Below are positions 16,834 through 26,939 of a stretch of 64,000 nucleotides of DNA, piece after piece. A program made the position numbers and the translations under genes. The stretch is from the NCBI GenBank assembly GCA_024809215.1, contig JANUBW010000009.1:248001-312000 (forward strand), written 5' to 3'. This stretch comes from Niastella sp. OAS944 (GTDB lineage Bacteria; Bacteroidota; Bacteroidia; Chitinophagales; Chitinophagaceae). How positions within the stretch are numbered: the first letter of the stretch is position 1; each line of letters begins with the position of its first letter. A model generated the notes under the pieces. It ran no database searches and was not told the origin of the DNA. It saw only the letters and a program-made list of their open reading frames with translations.

Positions 16834-18549
16834 ATGAATACAGAGCTTCTTGGTGTAATAGTAACATTTTTAATTACCGTACTACTGGCATATCCTTTAG
16901 GAAAATACATTGCCAAAGTATTCAAAGGTGAACGCACCATCACCGACTTTATGGATCCGCTGGAACGGCTGATCTTTCGAATCAGTGGCATTAACCCTAC
17001 AGAAAGCATGAACTGGAAACAGTTCCTGAAAGCCATGCTGGGCATAAACCTGTTGTGGTTTGTGTATGCATTTTTTCTTTTGCTCTTCCAGCACAAATTA
17101 CCCCTGAACCCCGATGGTAACCCTGGCCAAACACCCGACCTGGCGTTTAACACGGCCATTAGTTTTTTAGTGAACTGTAACCTGCAGCACTATTCGGGCG
17201 AAACGGGTGTAACCTATTTCACGCAGTTGTTTGTGCTTACGTTTTTACAATTTGTAAGCGCTGCCACCGGCATAGCTGTATTGGCGGCCTTATTTAATGG
17301 CCTCAAAGAAAAAACCACAAGTAGTCTGGGTAACTTCTGGAACCTGCTGGTAAAAACCATTACCCGCATTTTGTTGCCTCTTTGTATTGTGAGCGCTATA
17401 GTGTTTGCATTCAATGGCACGCCTGCCAGCTTTGATGGCAAGGATACCATTACCACCTTGCAGGGCGATACCGTGCAGGTATCACGTGGACCCGCAGCCG
17501 GTATGATAGCCATCAAACACCTTGGTACTAATGGTGGCGGTTGGTTTGGCGCCAACTCGGCCCATCCGTTGGAGAACCCCAACTACTTTACCGCTATGCT
17601 GCAACTGGTCTTGCAGGTGATCATCCCCATTGCTATGATCTTCGCCATGGGCTTTTACTTAAACCGTAAAAAGTTTGCGTATGTAATTTTTGGGGTAATG
17701 ACGGTGGGTATGCTGTGCCTGCTTATTCCAACCATAATTACAGAAATAAACGGTAACCCTGCCATTGCCAGGCTGGGCGTTGCACAGGCAACGGGCGCTA
17801 TGGAAGGTAAGGAAGTTCGTTTTGGCCCAGCCTTATCGGGTTACTGGAGTATTGTTACCACTATTATTTCAACCGGTTCGGTAAACTCTATGCACGATAG
17901 TTCAATGCCCCTGTCAGGACTAATGCAATTACTGGCCATGATGATCAATGCATTTTATGGTGGTTGCGGCGTGGGTATTTTGAACTATTACATCTATATA
18001 ATTATAGCGGTGTTTATATCTGGCTTAATGGTTGGCCGTACGCCCGAATTTATGGGGCATAAGGTAGAAGCAAGAGAAATAAAGATCGCTTCGCTGGTAT
18101 GGTTGCTGTCGGCTGTTCTTGTAAAAGGCGGCGCCGCACTGGCTGCCTATTTTGTAACGCATCATCCCGATGTGGCCTGGGCGGTAAAGCCGTCGGCCTG
18201 GTTGAATAACCCTTCCTATCATGGCTTTTCAGAAATATTGTATGAGTTCACTTCATCCAATGCCAATAACGGAAGTGGTTTTGAAGGGTTAGGCGATAAC
18301 AATATTTTCTGGAATGTAAGCTCGGGTATTGTGTTGATACTGGCCAGGTTTATACCCATTATTGGTCCCATTGCCATTGCAGGTTTGCTGGCCAATAAAA
18401 AATTCATTCCCGAATCGCCGGGTACTTTGCGTACAGATTCACTTACGTTCGGAGCTATGACCTTTGCCGTTATCGTTATCGTGAACGCATTGTCATTCTT
18501 CCCCGCATTAGCGCTTGGGCCCCTGGCAGAATATTTCTCATTACAATAA
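16834..18549 (+). CDS. kdpA: Potassium-transporting ATPase subunit A
   Basis: KdpA is the K+-binding, channel-like subunit of the KdpFABC P-type ATPase in the inner membrane. Selectivity-filter type loops are visible: [38 protein letters not shown], and later the [11 protein letters not shown] and [13 protein letters not shown] segments. Ten hydrophobic helices are spread over 571 residues, near the E. coli length. The gene is followed 13 bp later by kdpB. Confidence 0.97.
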   Translation: MNTELLGVIVTFLITVLLAYPLGKYIAKVFKGERTITDFMDPLERLIFRISGINPTESMNWKQFLKAMLGINLLWFVYAFFLLLFQHKLPLNPDGNPGQTPDLAFNTAISFLVNCNLQHYSGETGVTYFTQLFVLTFLQFVSAATGIAVLAALFNGLKEKTTSSLGNFWNLLVKTITRILLPLCIVSAIVFAFNGTPASFDGKDTITTLQGDTVQVSRGPAAGMIAIKHLGTNGGGWFGANSAHPLENPNYFTAMLQLVLQVIIPIAMIFAMGFYLNRKKFAYVIFGVMTVGMLCLLIPTIITEINGNPAIARLGVAQATGAMEGKEVRFGPALSGYWSIVTTIISTGSVNSMHDSSMPLSGLMQLLAMMINAFYGGCGVGILNYYIYIIIAVFISGLMVGRTPEFMGHKVEAREIKIASLVWLLSAVLVKGGAALAAYFVTHHPDVAWAVKPSAWLNNPSYHGFSEILYEFTSSNANNGSGFEGLGDNNIFWNVSSGIVLILARFIPIIGPIAIAGLLANKKFIPESPGTLRTDSLTFGAMTFAVIVIVNALSFFPALALGPLAEYFSLQ

Positions 18550-18562
18550 TTCAGAACTGATC

Positions 18563-20653
18563 ATGTCAACAAGAAATCGTGAAATAAAATTGTTTGATCC
18601 GGCATTGGTGAATACGGCCATCAAACAGTCCTTTATAAAACTCAGTCCCCGGTTAATGGTTAAGAACCCGGTGATGTTCACCGTAGAGATCGGTACCGTG
18701 GTAATGCTGGCCGTAGTTATTTGGCAAATGATAACACATGATGCTACGCAGGGCGCATTGTGGTATAACATTGTAGTATTTGCCATCCTGTTCATTACAG
18801 TGTTGTTTGCCAATTTTGCCGAAGCGCTGGCTGAAGCAAGAGGTAAAGCCCAGGCCGAAAGCCTGCGCAAAACAAGAGAAGAAACACCGGCAAAGCAAGT
18901 GATATCACCCGGCGACATCTTTGTAAAAGAAATAAAAGTGGTGCCCTCTTCTCACCTGCGGTTAAACGACCGGTTTGTATGTGAAGCTGGTGATGTAATA
19001 CCTATGGATGGCGAGATCATTGAAGGTATTGCCACCATCGACGAATCGGCTATTACCGGTGAATCGGCCCCGGTTATCAGAGAGGCCGGTGGCGATAAAT
19101 CGTCGGTTACCGGTGGCACCAAAGTATTGAGCGATAGAATTGTGGTACAGGTTACCACACAACCCGGCGAAACATTTTTAGATAAAATGATCGCACTGGT
19201 AGAAGGCGCCAGCCGGCAAAAAACGCCCAATGAAATTGCGCTTACCATTTTGCTGGCGGCATTCACGCTCATATTTATTATTGTGTGTGTAACGCTGAAA
19301 CCATTTGCCGATTACGCTAATACGCCTATTACCATTGCGGCATTTATTTCGCTGTTCGTATGTTTAATTCCTACTACAATCGGCGGTTTATTAAGTGCCA
19401 TTGGTATTGCAGGTATGGACCGTGCGTTGCGTGCCAATGTGATCTCAAAAAGTGGCCGGGCTGTTGAAACGGCTGGTGATGTGGATGTGTTGTTGCTCGA
19501 TAAAACAGGTACCATTACTATTGGTAACAGAAAGGCAACGCATTTTTACCCCGCTCAACATGTAAGTGATGCCGAGTTTATAGATATGGTGGTGTACAGT
19601 TCGCTGGCCGATGATACACCGGAAGGGAAATCGATCGTAGAGCTGGCGGCCAAACAGACAAGCCCCAACGTTACTATTGATCAGTACCGTCACCAGAAAC
19701 TGGCGGCGCATCCCGCTCCGCTCACTTTTATAAAGTTTACCGCCGAAACCCGTAGCAGCGGTGTCGATATGCCCGATGGCACCAAGATCCGTAAAGGCGC
19801 ATTTGATGCTATACGTAACCTGGCCATGAAAAGTGGTAAAGGTATGCCGTTAGAAGTGGAAGAAAGAGTAAAGAAGATAAGTAACGATGGCGGTACGCCG
19901 CTGGTAGTGGCTGTGAACAACCAAATAAAAGGAGTGATAGAGTTACAGGATATTATTAAACCTGGTATACAGGAACGTTTTGAACGTTTGCGTAAAATGG
20001 GCGTAAAAACGGTGATGGTTACGGGCGATAATCTGCTCACGGCAAAATACATAGCCAATAAAGCCGGTGTTGATGATTTTATTGCCGAGGCAAAACCCGA
20101 AGATAAAATGAACTACATCCGTAAAGAACAGGCATCGGGTAAACTGGTGGCTATGATGGGTGATGGAACAAACGATGCGCCTGCATTAGCGCAGGCCGAT
20201 GTGGGTGTGGCCATGAACAGTGGTACCCAGGCTGCCAAAGAAGCGGGTAACATGGTTGACCTTGACAACGACCCCACCAAACTGATTGAAGTAGTAGAGA
20301 TAGGCAAACAATTACTGATCACCCGGGGTACATTAACCACTTTCTCTATTGCCAATGACGTTGCCAAGTATTTCGCTATTGTGCCGGCGCTGTTCATTGC
20401 TTCTATTCCTGCTTTGCAGCATTTAAATATTATGGGTTTGAAAAGTCCCGAGTCGGCTATTTTGTCGGCCATCATTTTCAATGCCATTATTATTCCTATG
20501 TTGATACCCCTGGCGCTGAAAGGTGTTGCATATAAACCAATTGGAGCAAGCGCATTGTTGAGAAGGAATCTGCTTATATATGGAGTAGGTGGAGTAGTTG
20601 TACCCTTCATAGGCATTAAGTTGATAGATATGTTGCTGGGTGTATTTATGTAA
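18563..20653 (+). CDS. kdpB: Potassium-transporting ATPase ATP-binding subunit B
   Basis: KdpB is the catalytic P-type ATPase subunit that couples ATP hydrolysis to K+ import. The actuator motif is TGES ([10 protein letters not shown]), the phosphorylated aspartate is D313 in [14 protein letters not shown], and the hinge motif is [23 protein letters not shown] 18563 ([15 protein letters not shown]) is the homologous start, giving 696 residues; the open frame that begins inside kdpA is not used. It is spaced 13 bp from kdpA and 19 bp from kdpC. Confidence 0.97.
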   Translation: MSTRNREIKLFDPALVNTAIKQSFIKLSPRLMVKNPVMFTVEIGTVVMLAVVIWQMITHDATQGALWYNIVVFAILFITVLFANFAEALAEARGKAQAESLRKTREETPAKQVISPGDIFVKEIKVVPSSHLRLNDRFVCEAGDVIPMDGEIIEGIATIDESAITGESAPVIREAGGDKSSVTGGTKVLSDRIVVQVTTQPGETFLDKMIALVEGASRQKTPNEIALTILLAAFTLIFIIVCVTLKPFADYANTPITIAAFISLFVCLIPTTIGGLLSAIGIAGMDRALRANVISKSGRAVETAGDVDVLLLDKTGTITIGNRKATHFYPAQHVSDAEFIDMVVYSSLADDTPEGKSIVELAAKQTSPNVTIDQYRHQKLAAHPAPLTFIKFTAETRSSGVDMPDGTKIRKGAFDAIRNLAMKSGKGMPLEVEERVKKISNDGGTPLVVAVNNQIKGVIELQDIIKPGIQERFERLRKMGVKTVMVTGDNLLTAKYIANKAGVDDFIAEAKPEDKMNYIRKEQASGKLVAMMGDGTNDAPALAQADVGVAMNSGTQAAKEAGNMVDLDNDPTKLIEVVEIGKQLLITRGTLTTFSIANDVAKYFAIVPALFIASIPALQHLNIMGLKSPESAILSAIIFNAIIIPMLIPLALKGVAYKPIGASALLRRNLLIYGVGGVVVPFIGIKLIDMLLGVFM

Positions 20654-20672
20654 TTCTTTAAAAATTGTAACA

Positions 20673-21224
20673 ATGAAAAGTTTTTTGATCCCAATAAAGC
20701 TCACACTTGTACTTATTATTCTCTGTGCAGGTATATATCCGCTGTTAATTGCTTTTGCAGGTAAAATGGCGCCCGGCGGTGGCAAAGGTGAAACCGTACA
20801 GGTAAATGGTAAAGTGGTGGGGTATGCCAATGTAGGTCAAAAGTTCACGGAAGATAAATATTTCTGGGGCCGCCCTTCGGCGGTAGACTACAATGCTGCC
20901 GGCTCTGCCGGTTCTAACAAAGGCCCATCTAACCCTGATTATTTGAAAACAGTACAGGACAGAATTGATAGTTTTTTAGTACATAACCCTGGTGTAAAAA
21001 AAGAAGACATTCCTGCTGAAACGGTAACTGCTTCAGGCAGCGGCCTCGACCCCGATATTTCACCGGCATCGGCTGCTATACAGGTAAAAAGAATAGCTGC
21101 TGTGCGCGATTTACCTGCAAGTAAAGTACAGTCACTGGTTGAAGCGCATATTCAAAAACCATTGTTTGGTCCTGCTAAGATAAATGTATTGAAATTGAAT
21201 GTAGCATTAGATGAATTGAAATAA
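20673..21224 (+). CDS. kdpC: Potassium-transporting ATPase subunit C
   Basis: KdpC is the single-helix subunit of the Kdp complex that faces the periplasm. MKSFLIPIKLTLVLIILCAG starts the N-terminal helix. FTEDKYFWGRPSAVDYNAAG, the SGSNKGPSNPDY-type region (here GSNKGPSNPDYL), ETVTASGSGLDPDISPASA and LPLFGPAKINVLKLN-like end (PLFGPAKINVLKLN) are family marks. ATG 20673 gives 183 residues. It is followed 8 bp later by the porin gene. Confidence 0.97.
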   Translation: MKSFLIPIKLTLVLIILCAGIYPLLIAFAGKMAPGGGKGETVQVNGKVVGYANVGQKFTEDKYFWGRPSAVDYNAAGSAGSNKGPSNPDYLKTVQDRIDSFLVHNPGVKKEDIPAETVTASGSGLDPDISPASAAIQVKRIAAVRDLPASKVQSLVEAHIQKPLFGPAKINVLKLNVALDELK

Positions 21225-21232
21225 ACAACAAG

Positions 21233-22315
21233 ATGAAAAAAGTTTTATTAGTAACTGGTATTTTATATACAGTAAATGTTCTTGGACAGGATTCAACAAA
21301 AGAAACAAAGTCGCCGGTGACTATCAGCGGCTATGCAGAGGCGTATTACAGCTACGATCTAAATAAACCAGCCGATAATAACCGGCCTGGTTTTATTTAC
21401 AGCCATAACCGCAGCAATGAGTTTAATGTAAACCTGGCTTTTGTTAAAGCTAATTATACAACAGAAAGAGTAAGGGCCAACCTGGCAATAGGCGCCGGTA
21501 CTTATGTAAATGCAAATTATGCGGCAGAGCCTGGTGTACTTAAAAACTTATACGAGGCAAATATTGGCGTTAAAGTAAACGCTAAAAAAAATCTCTGGTT
21601 CGATATAGGCATTTTGCCATCGCATATTGGTTTTGAAAGCGCCATTAGCAAAGATTGCCGTACGGTTACCAGAAGTTTGATGGCCGAAAACTCGCCTTAT
21701 TACGAAAGCGGAGCTAAACTTACATACACTACAGATAATGGTAAATGGTTACTAAGCGCACTGGCGTTAAATGGCTGGCAACGTATTCAACGGGTAAGCC
21801 GTAATTCGCTTATGAGCTGGGGTACACAGGTACAGTTTAAACCCACTGATAAAGTATTGTTGAACTATAGCACTTTTTTAGGTACCGATAAAGCCGATAG
21901 TGCCCGTCTTTGGCGATATTTTCATAACTTATATAGCGTGGTGCAACTGAGCGATAAACTCGAAGCCACCCTGGGTTTTGATATTGGCCAGGAGCAGGTT
22001 TCAAAAGGAGAAAGTAAACTAAATACCTGGTATACTCCGGTGGTTATTCTGCGCTATGCGCCGGTTGAGCAATGGGCATTTGCCGTACGCGGTGAATACT
22101 ACAGCGATGAACATGGTGTTATTATTTACACAGGTACCAAAAATGGATTTAAAACGAGTGGCTTCTCTGCCAACGTTGATTACCTGCCTGTTTCTAACAT
22201 TGTACTTCGACTGGAAGGGAGAACCTTGAGGAGTAGGGATAAGATCTTTGTAAAGAATGAAAATAGTGTTGATGATAACACGGCAATTACGTTTTCTGCT
22301 GCTGTTAGTTTCTGA
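21233..22315 (+). CDS. Outer-membrane beta-barrel porin of the kdp operon (OmpL/bbp2-like)
   Basis: The protein has a signal peptide (MKKVLLVTGILYTVNVLGQ) and then alternating strands typical of a beta-barrel, starting VTISGYAEAYYSYDLNKP and ending with an aromatic C-terminus (TAITFSAAVSF). The pattern resembles the putative beta-barrel porin-2 family. It is 8 bp behind kdpC and therefore in the operon. I infer that it admits K+ through the outer membrane when the Kdp pump is induced. The stop codon is followed at once by a GAAGTAAGAAGTAGGA repeat hairpin. Confidence 0.85.
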   Translation: MKKVLLVTGILYTVNVLGQDSTKETKSPVTISGYAEAYYSYDLNKPADNNRPGFIYSHNRSNEFNVNLAFVKANYTTERVRANLAIGAGTYVNANYAAEPGVLKNLYEANIGVKVNAKKNLWFDIGILPSHIGFESAISKDCRTVTRSLMAENSPYYESGAKLTYTTDNGKWLLSALALNGWQRIQRVSRNSLMSWGTQVQFKPTDKVLLNYSTFLGTDKADSARLWRYFHNLYSVVQLSDKLEATLGFDIGQEQVSKGESKLNTWYTPVVILRYAPVEQWAFAVRGEYYSDEHGVIIYTGTKNGFKTSGFSANVDYLPVSNIVLRLEGRTLRSRDKIFVKNENSVDDNTAITFSAAVSF

Positions 22316-22338
22316 AGTAAGAAGTAGGAGGTCCTACT
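22314..22338 (+). repeat. GAAGTAAGAAGTAGGA-family repeat forming a tight hairpin
   Basis: GAAGTAAGAAGTAGGA is followed by GG and then TCCTACTTC, so GAAGTAGGA folds onto TCCTACTTC. It overlaps the porin stop codon (TGA at 22313-22315) and precedes kdpD by 40 bp, a possible mRNA processing site inside the operon. Confidence 0.7.
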
Positions 22339-22377
22339 TCGCTCAACTATATCCTGAAAATTTACAAGAAAACACAA

Positions 22378-23451
22378 ATGCCGGTTGGGAAACTAAAGAT
22401 ATATATAGGCATGAGCGCCGGTGTAGGTAAAACTTACCGCATGTTACAAGAGGCGCATGAACTGCTGCGCAAGAACGTGAATGTAAAGGTGGGGTATGTG
22501 GAGACCCATAACCGTAAAGAAACGCATGCACTGATAGCAGGCCTGCCGCTGATACCACGGCGGCAGGTATTTTATAAAGGCAAACAGTTAGATGAACTGG
22601 ATGTACAGGCCATACTGCTGCTGCACCCTGAAGTAGTGGTCGTTGATGAACTGGCGCACACCAATATTCCCGGTAGTAAGAATGAGAAACGCTGGCAGGA
22701 TGTAATAGATATTTTGGACGCGGGCATAGATGTGATCACAGCCGTAAATATTCAGCACATTGAAAGTATTAACGAAGATGTAAAGCAAATAACCGGGGTA
22801 GAGGTAAAGGAACGGGTGCCCGATAAATTATTGCAACTGGCCGATGAGGTGGTGAATATCGACCTTACTGCACAGGAACTCATCACCCGTTTACAGGAGG
22901 GAAAAATATACGATCATAATAATGTACAGCAGGCGCTTACTAACTTCTTTCAACCCGAAAAGATCTTACAGTTACGTGAACTGGCGTTGAAAGAAGTGGC
23001 CGGCCAGGTTGAAAGAAAAGTTGATTACACCGTTACCAAAAACAAAGCATGGCAACACGAGATCTTTTTGGCCTGCATTTCAAGCAGACACGAGACTGCG
23101 CAGCGTATTATTCGTAAAACCGGCCGGTTGGCATCGTATTACAATGCCGACTGGTTTGTACTATATGTACAAACCCCCAGCGAAGAGCTTGATAAAATTC
23201 CCCTGGCAGCACAACGGCACCTTATCAATAATTTAAAGCTGGCTACCGAACTGGGGGCCGAGGTTTTACAGGTAAAAAGCAAAAGCATCGCCAATGAGAT
23301 CATAAATGTGGCCATCGATAAAAAGATCACTACTATTTGTATTGGTAAACCGCATTTGAATTTATTTCAGGTAATTTTGAAGACGAACCTGTTCAATCAG
23401 TTATTGAAAACCCTGTCTGAAAAAGATATTGATATTATTATATTATCGTAA
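22378..23451 (+). CDS. kdpD: KdpD-type osmosensor protein lacking the kinase half
   Basis: The 357 residues cover only the N-terminal KdpD domain and the universal-stress-like domain of KdpD. The Walker A motif is GMSAGVGKT (residues 11-19) and Walker B is VVVVDELAHTNIPGSKNEKR (about 86-105). ITAVNIQHIESINEDV and VKERVPDKLLQLADEVVNID (in parts) are standard KdpD sequence. The C-terminal part from about 230 (KAWQHEIFLACISSRHETAQ) is the USP-like fold. E. coli KdpD has about 890 residues with four membrane helices and a kinase core; here these are absent. The next gene encodes a kinase and overlaps by one base (TAATG), so sensing and kinase functions appear split into two polypeptides. Confidence 0.92.
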   Translation: MPVGKLKIYIGMSAGVGKTYRMLQEAHELLRKNVNVKVGYVETHNRKETHALIAGLPLIPRRQVFYKGKQLDELDVQAILLLHPEVVVVDELAHTNIPGSKNEKRWQDVIDILDAGIDVITAVNIQHIESINEDVKQITGVEVKERVPDKLLQLADEVVNIDLTAQELITRLQEGKIYDHNNVQQALTNFFQPEKILQLRELALKEVAGQVERKVDYTVTKNKAWQHEIFLACISSRHETAQRIIRKTGRLASYYNADWFVLYVQTPSEELDKIPLAAQRHLINNLKLATELGAEVLQVKSKSIANEIINVAIDKKITTICIGKPHLNLFQVILKTNLFNQLLKTLSEKDIDIIILS

Positions 23452-25151
23452 TGGCATTAAAGCTAAAAACAAAAGTAGCCCTGGGCGTTGGATTTCTGTT
23501 TGCATTGTTGCTGCTGGTAGGTGGCGTGGGCTTTTATTATTTTAATAAGATCAGTCTTGAATCGCGCGATGTATTAAAGGATAACAATAAAAGTGTTGAG
23601 TATGGCCGAAAAATGCTCGATGCACTGAATACCTGGGAAAAAGAACGTACCATAGCCCGCAAAGTTTTTGAAGAGAACCTGGCCGCGCAGCAAAAGAATG
23701 TAACTGAAAAAGGCGAAAGCGATGTAACCACCGCCCTTCAGCAGGATTATACCGCCTTTTTGCAACACGACGATTCCTTACCCTTACAACTGGCATTGCA
23801 AAAGAACATCAGTAGAATTATACAGATCAACCTCAACGCCATAAACGAAAAGAACGCCGTTTCACAAAAAGCGGTAGATAATGCCAAAATGATCATAACT
23901 ACCATCATTTCCTTTTGTTTGCTGATAGGGTTTACATTCATTGTTAACTTTCCCGGATTGATAGCCAACCCAATTGCGAAGTTTACCGAGGGTATAAAGG
24001 CAATAGCCAATAAGAATTACAGCCAACGTATACATATGCAACGTAATGATGAGTTTGGCGAACTGGCCAGCGCATTCAATAATATGGCCGAGCAACTGAA
24101 TGCCTATGAACACAGCAACCTGGCTACTATTCTGTTTGAGAAAAAGCGCGCAGAAACGGTGATCAACTCCCTGAAAGACGCCAGTATAGGAATTGATAAA
24201 AATGGCATTGTGTTGTTTGCCAACCAGCAGGCTTTGCAGTTATTGAATTTAAAAGAGGAAGATGTAGTAGGGCACCGGCAAACCGATATACAGCAAAGGA
24301 ACGACCTGTTCCGTTTTCTTACCAACGAAGAGAACGGCATGCCGTTCAAAATAGTAGTGAACGATAAAGAGAATTACTTTACAAAAGAACAGATAGATAT
24401 TCAACAGGAAAAAGACCTGATAGGCCATGTGATCATTCTTAAAAATATTACACCTTTTAAAGAACTGGACGTAGCCAAAACTAACTTCATTGCTACTATT
24501 TCGCACGAACTGAAAACGCCCCTGGCTTCTTCTGATTTTAGTTTGCGGTTGTTGGAAGATGAGCGGGTAGGTACATTAACCGGCGAACAAAAAGAACTGG
24601 TGCAAAGTTTAAAAGACGATAACCAGCGGCTGCTGCGCATACTAAGCGAGTTGTTAGATCTGTCGCAGGTTGAAAGCGGTAAAATGCAATTGAATATGCA
24701 AGCCGTAGCAGTGAAAGATATTGTGGTAAAAGCCCTGGGGGCGGTACAAAATGCAGCGCGGGAAAAGAATATTCAAATAAAACAACAGATAACAGAAGAC
24801 CTGCCTCCATTTCAGGCCGATACCGAAAAAGCCGGCTGGATCATCAATAACTTTCTCACCAATGCTATTCGTTACTCAGCCCAGAACGATCAAATTGTTG
24901 TAAAAGCACACCAGACCAACGATGGTCAAATAGAAATAGGGGTACAGGATTTTGGTATAGGTATAGACGGCTCCTTACAACAAAAGATCTTCGATCGTTT
25001 TTACCGCGTGCCTGGTATTCATGAGAAAAAAGGAACCGGTTTGGGACTGGCCATCAGCAAGGATTTTGCCGGGGCTATGCATGGCGAAATTGGCGTTGAT
25101 TCCACACCGGGAAAAGGAAGTTACTTCTATTGCAGGTTCAATGTAATATAA
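23451..25151 (+). CDS. Membrane histidine kinase (HAMP-PAS-HisKA-HATPase) paired with split KdpD
   Basis: The order is: helix 1 (VALGVGFLFALLLLVGGVGF), a periplasmic domain, helix 2 (around IITTIISFCLLIGFTFIV), HAMP (PIAKFTEGIKAIANKNYSQR), a PAS segment (INSLKDASIGIDKNGIVLFA), HisKA with phospho-histidine H352 in ISHELKTPLASSDF, and HATPase with N-box NNFLTNAIRYS and G-boxes DFGIGID and GTGLGLAI. Its start overlaps the kdpD stop by one base, so translation is coupled. No response regulator follows. The sigma-54 regulator at 12831 is the only orphan receiver protein in the island. The kinase probably reports K+ or turgor state together with the KdpD-N protein. Confidence 0.93.
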   Translation: MALKLKTKVALGVGFLFALLLLVGGVGFYYFNKISLESRDVLKDNNKSVEYGRKMLDALNTWEKERTIARKVFEENLAAQQKNVTEKGESDVTTALQQDYTAFLQHDDSLPLQLALQKNISRIIQINLNAINEKNAVSQKAVDNAKMIITTIISFCLLIGFTFIVNFPGLIANPIAKFTEGIKAIANKNYSQRIHMQRNDEFGELASAFNNMAEQLNAYEHSNLATILFEKKRAETVINSLKDASIGIDKNGIVLFANQQALQLLNLKEEDVVGHRQTDIQQRNDLFRFLTNEENGMPFKIVVNDKENYFTKEQIDIQQEKDLIGHVIILKNITPFKELDVAKTNFIATISHELKTPLASSDFSLRLLEDERVGTLTGEQKELVQSLKDDNQRLLRILSELLDLSQVESGKMQLNMQAVAVKDIVVKALGAVQNAAREKNIQIKQQITEDLPPFQADTEKAGWIINNFLTNAIRYSAQNDQIVVKAHQTNDGQIEIGVQDFGIGIDGSLQQKIFDRFYRVPGIHEKKGTGLGLAISKDFAGAMHGEIGVDSTPGKGSYFYCRFNVI

Positions 25152-25260
25152 CGGAAACGTGTAATGCAATCGATTGATATTCCTTACTTATTCACATTGG
25201 CGCGTTTTGTTCTACATTAGGTACAATTGTTGAATTAATGGGTTCAACAAAATCTTACTT

Positions 25261-26340
25261 ATGAAAACAAAAGGTGCACAAGCTTTTGCCGTAGCTTCTA
25301 TTATGACCATTATCACAGGTTATATTGCCTGTAAAAAAGGTTCCGATGACAATACTTCTCCCGGTAAAAAAACAGATTCTGCCATAGTTGACCCTGTTAC
25401 CATTACCCATGGGATGCAGCTTACTACCTCAATAGTAGGGCCCGCAGGTATTGGTATTAGTACGTTTACTACCGTACCCGGTGGTACATTTACCGGTACT
25501 GCATTAAGTGGCTGGGGCAGCCTGGCGCGTACAGTGGCAAAAGGTGGTGAAGTTATAGATGGATTTACATTCCCTGAAGGCACCGTGGTGTTACAAGGGG
25601 CTAATATAACATCACAGTTAACAGTGAACTCAGGCTGGCTGGTACTGCGGGGCTGTAAAGGCGGTATGTTATTAAACCATCCAACCGGTAACGGCGGTGG
25701 TGGTGCTGCACTTTATTGTGAGCTGACCCATTTCAATACAGTTGGTTATAAAGATAATTGCCAACCAGCTGCAGGCATTGTTTACCGTTGTTATTTTCCT
25801 CACTTTGGGTTGGAGAATGTTTACTCAGACAATATCACCGTTACTGAAAACTGGATAACACCCGATCCCGCAGCTGCAGGTTCCGACGATCATATTGATG
25901 CCATTCAAACCTGGGGCGGACAGAGCTACCTTAACTTCTCAAGAAACCATTTGGAATTTAATGGGCCCTACTCGCAGGCCGGCGGTTTTTCTGGTTTAGT
26001 GGCCATGTATTCAGATGGTGCCAATAATAATGGCTATGAGGGTTATGATCATATTACAATAAAAGACAATTATTTTGTACTACACAGCTATGGAATTGCG
26101 TTACATGCTCCGTTGGGAGTTGCGGTCAATAATATAGTTGTTACCGGTAATCGCTGGAAATGGGCAGATGGCTTTGATAAAGATTATACAAACGCAGTTT
26201 ACCGTAATAACAGTTGGAGTATGCCCAATTATAAAGACAAAGTAAATGGCAATAGCTGGGCCGATAACAAATGGGCCGATGGGCCTTATAAAGATCAGTT
26301 CTTATTACCAAACAACAGTACTTCAACTACTGAGTACTAA
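25261..26340 (+). CDS. Lipoprotein with right-handed beta-helix (pectate-lyase-like fold)
   Basis: The N-terminus is a lipoprotein signal ending GYIACKKGSDDN, so it is probably anchored in the outer membrane. After a Thr/Gly-rich linker, residues 100-330 show beta-helix coils such as GLENVYSDNITVTENWITPD, ARNHLEFN-like (SRNHLEFNGPYS), DHITIKDNYFVLHSYGIALH and NIVVTGNRWKWADG. SDDHIDAIQTWGG carries an Asp pair in a position that could bind metal. Fold class is clear; the enzyme family and substrate are not. It stands between the potassium island and the polysaccharide locus and converges with the following gene. Confidence 0.75.
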   Translation: MKTKGAQAFAVASIMTIITGYIACKKGSDDNTSPGKKTDSAIVDPVTITHGMQLTTSIVGPAGIGISTFTTVPGGTFTGTALSGWGSLARTVAKGGEVIDGFTFPEGTVVLQGANITSQLTVNSGWLVLRGCKGGMLLNHPTGNGGGGAALYCELTHFNTVGYKDNCQPAAGIVYRCYFPHFGLENVYSDNITVTENWITPDPAAAGSDDHIDAIQTWGGQSYLNFSRNHLEFNGPYSQAGGFSGLVAMYSDGANNNGYEGYDHITIKDNYFVLHSYGIALHAPLGVAVNNIVVTGNRWKWADGFDKDYTNAVYRNNSWSMPNYKDKVNGNSWADNKWADGPYKDQFLLPNNSTSTTEY

Positions 26341-26366
26341 AAGATACCTGTTTTAATCGTGAAAAA

Positions 26367-26408
26367 AATGCCAGGCAATGAATGTAAAAATTCATCTGTC
26401 CTGGCATT
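26367..26408. terminator. Bidirectional terminator between convergent genes
   Basis: AATGCCAGG pairs with CCTGGCATT, and the inner ATGAAT pairs with ATTCAT. The minus strand reads into a run of seven T (26362-26368 complement). It lies between the beta-helix gene and the minus-strand membrane protein gene. Confidence 0.8.
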
Positions 26409-26412
26409 ATAA

Positions 26413-26877
26413 TTAATTGAACCTGCATACGCTTAATACAATTATTCCTGCCACAAGAATTATTTGCACCAATTGGTAAAGGGATACTTTTTTCTTTACA
26501 TCACTCATTGAAATACTTGTTTCGCCTGCAAGCCGTTTTTTAAACTTGTTAACGTTTCTGGAGTAAAGTACTCTGATAACCACAATAACAAGCACCAACG
26601 CGATCTTCACCCGCATCCACGTTTGGGCGCCATATACTTTATGCATTTGGGTCATCATTAAAATACCCATTACCAACGCAATGCCCAGGGAGGCGGCCAT
26701 AATTTTGTTGTATCTGTCTGTTGTTTGAAAAAGCGCTTTTGTAATGGTGAGGTCTTTTTCGCTGTATTGCCATAGCTGATTGTTGTTTATCAAATTGGCA
26801 ATGAGTGTGCCTGTAAATAAGGCGAATGCAGTTAAATGAAGAATAAGAAAGATCAAATAAACGGAATGTGGTGTCAT
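26413..26877 (-). CDS. Four-helix inner-membrane protein, CopD/DUF2269-like
   Basis: The 154-residue product starts MTPHSVYLIFLILHLTAFAL and has four hydrophobic helices, including AASLGIALVMGILMMTQMHK, IALVLVIVVIRVLYSR and LVQIILVAGIIVLSV. His residues in helices 1 and 2 and the arrangement suggest similarity to small CopD/DUF2269-type proteins, but I am not certain. ATG 26877 avoids an extension that would overlap the upstream gene. It lies 62 bp downstream of the Crp/Fnr gene on the same strand and may be its co-transcribed partner. Confidence 0.65.
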   Translation of the reverse strand: MTPHSVYLIFLILHLTAFALFTGTLIANLINNNQLWQYSEKDLTITKALFQTTDRYNKIMAASLGIALVMGILMMTQMHKVYGAQTWMRVKIALVLVIVVIRVLYSRNVNKFKKRLAGETSISMSDVKKKVSLYQLVQIILVAGIIVLSVCRFN

Positions 26878-26939
26878 ATTGCACTTATTGTTAAAGCACA
26901 AATAACGCCTGTAAAAATTACCTGCACCCGTGATAAAGA

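Noticed and set aside
20113-20694. 193-codon minus-strand frame
   Set aside because: It is antisense to kdpB and the start of kdpC, both clear.
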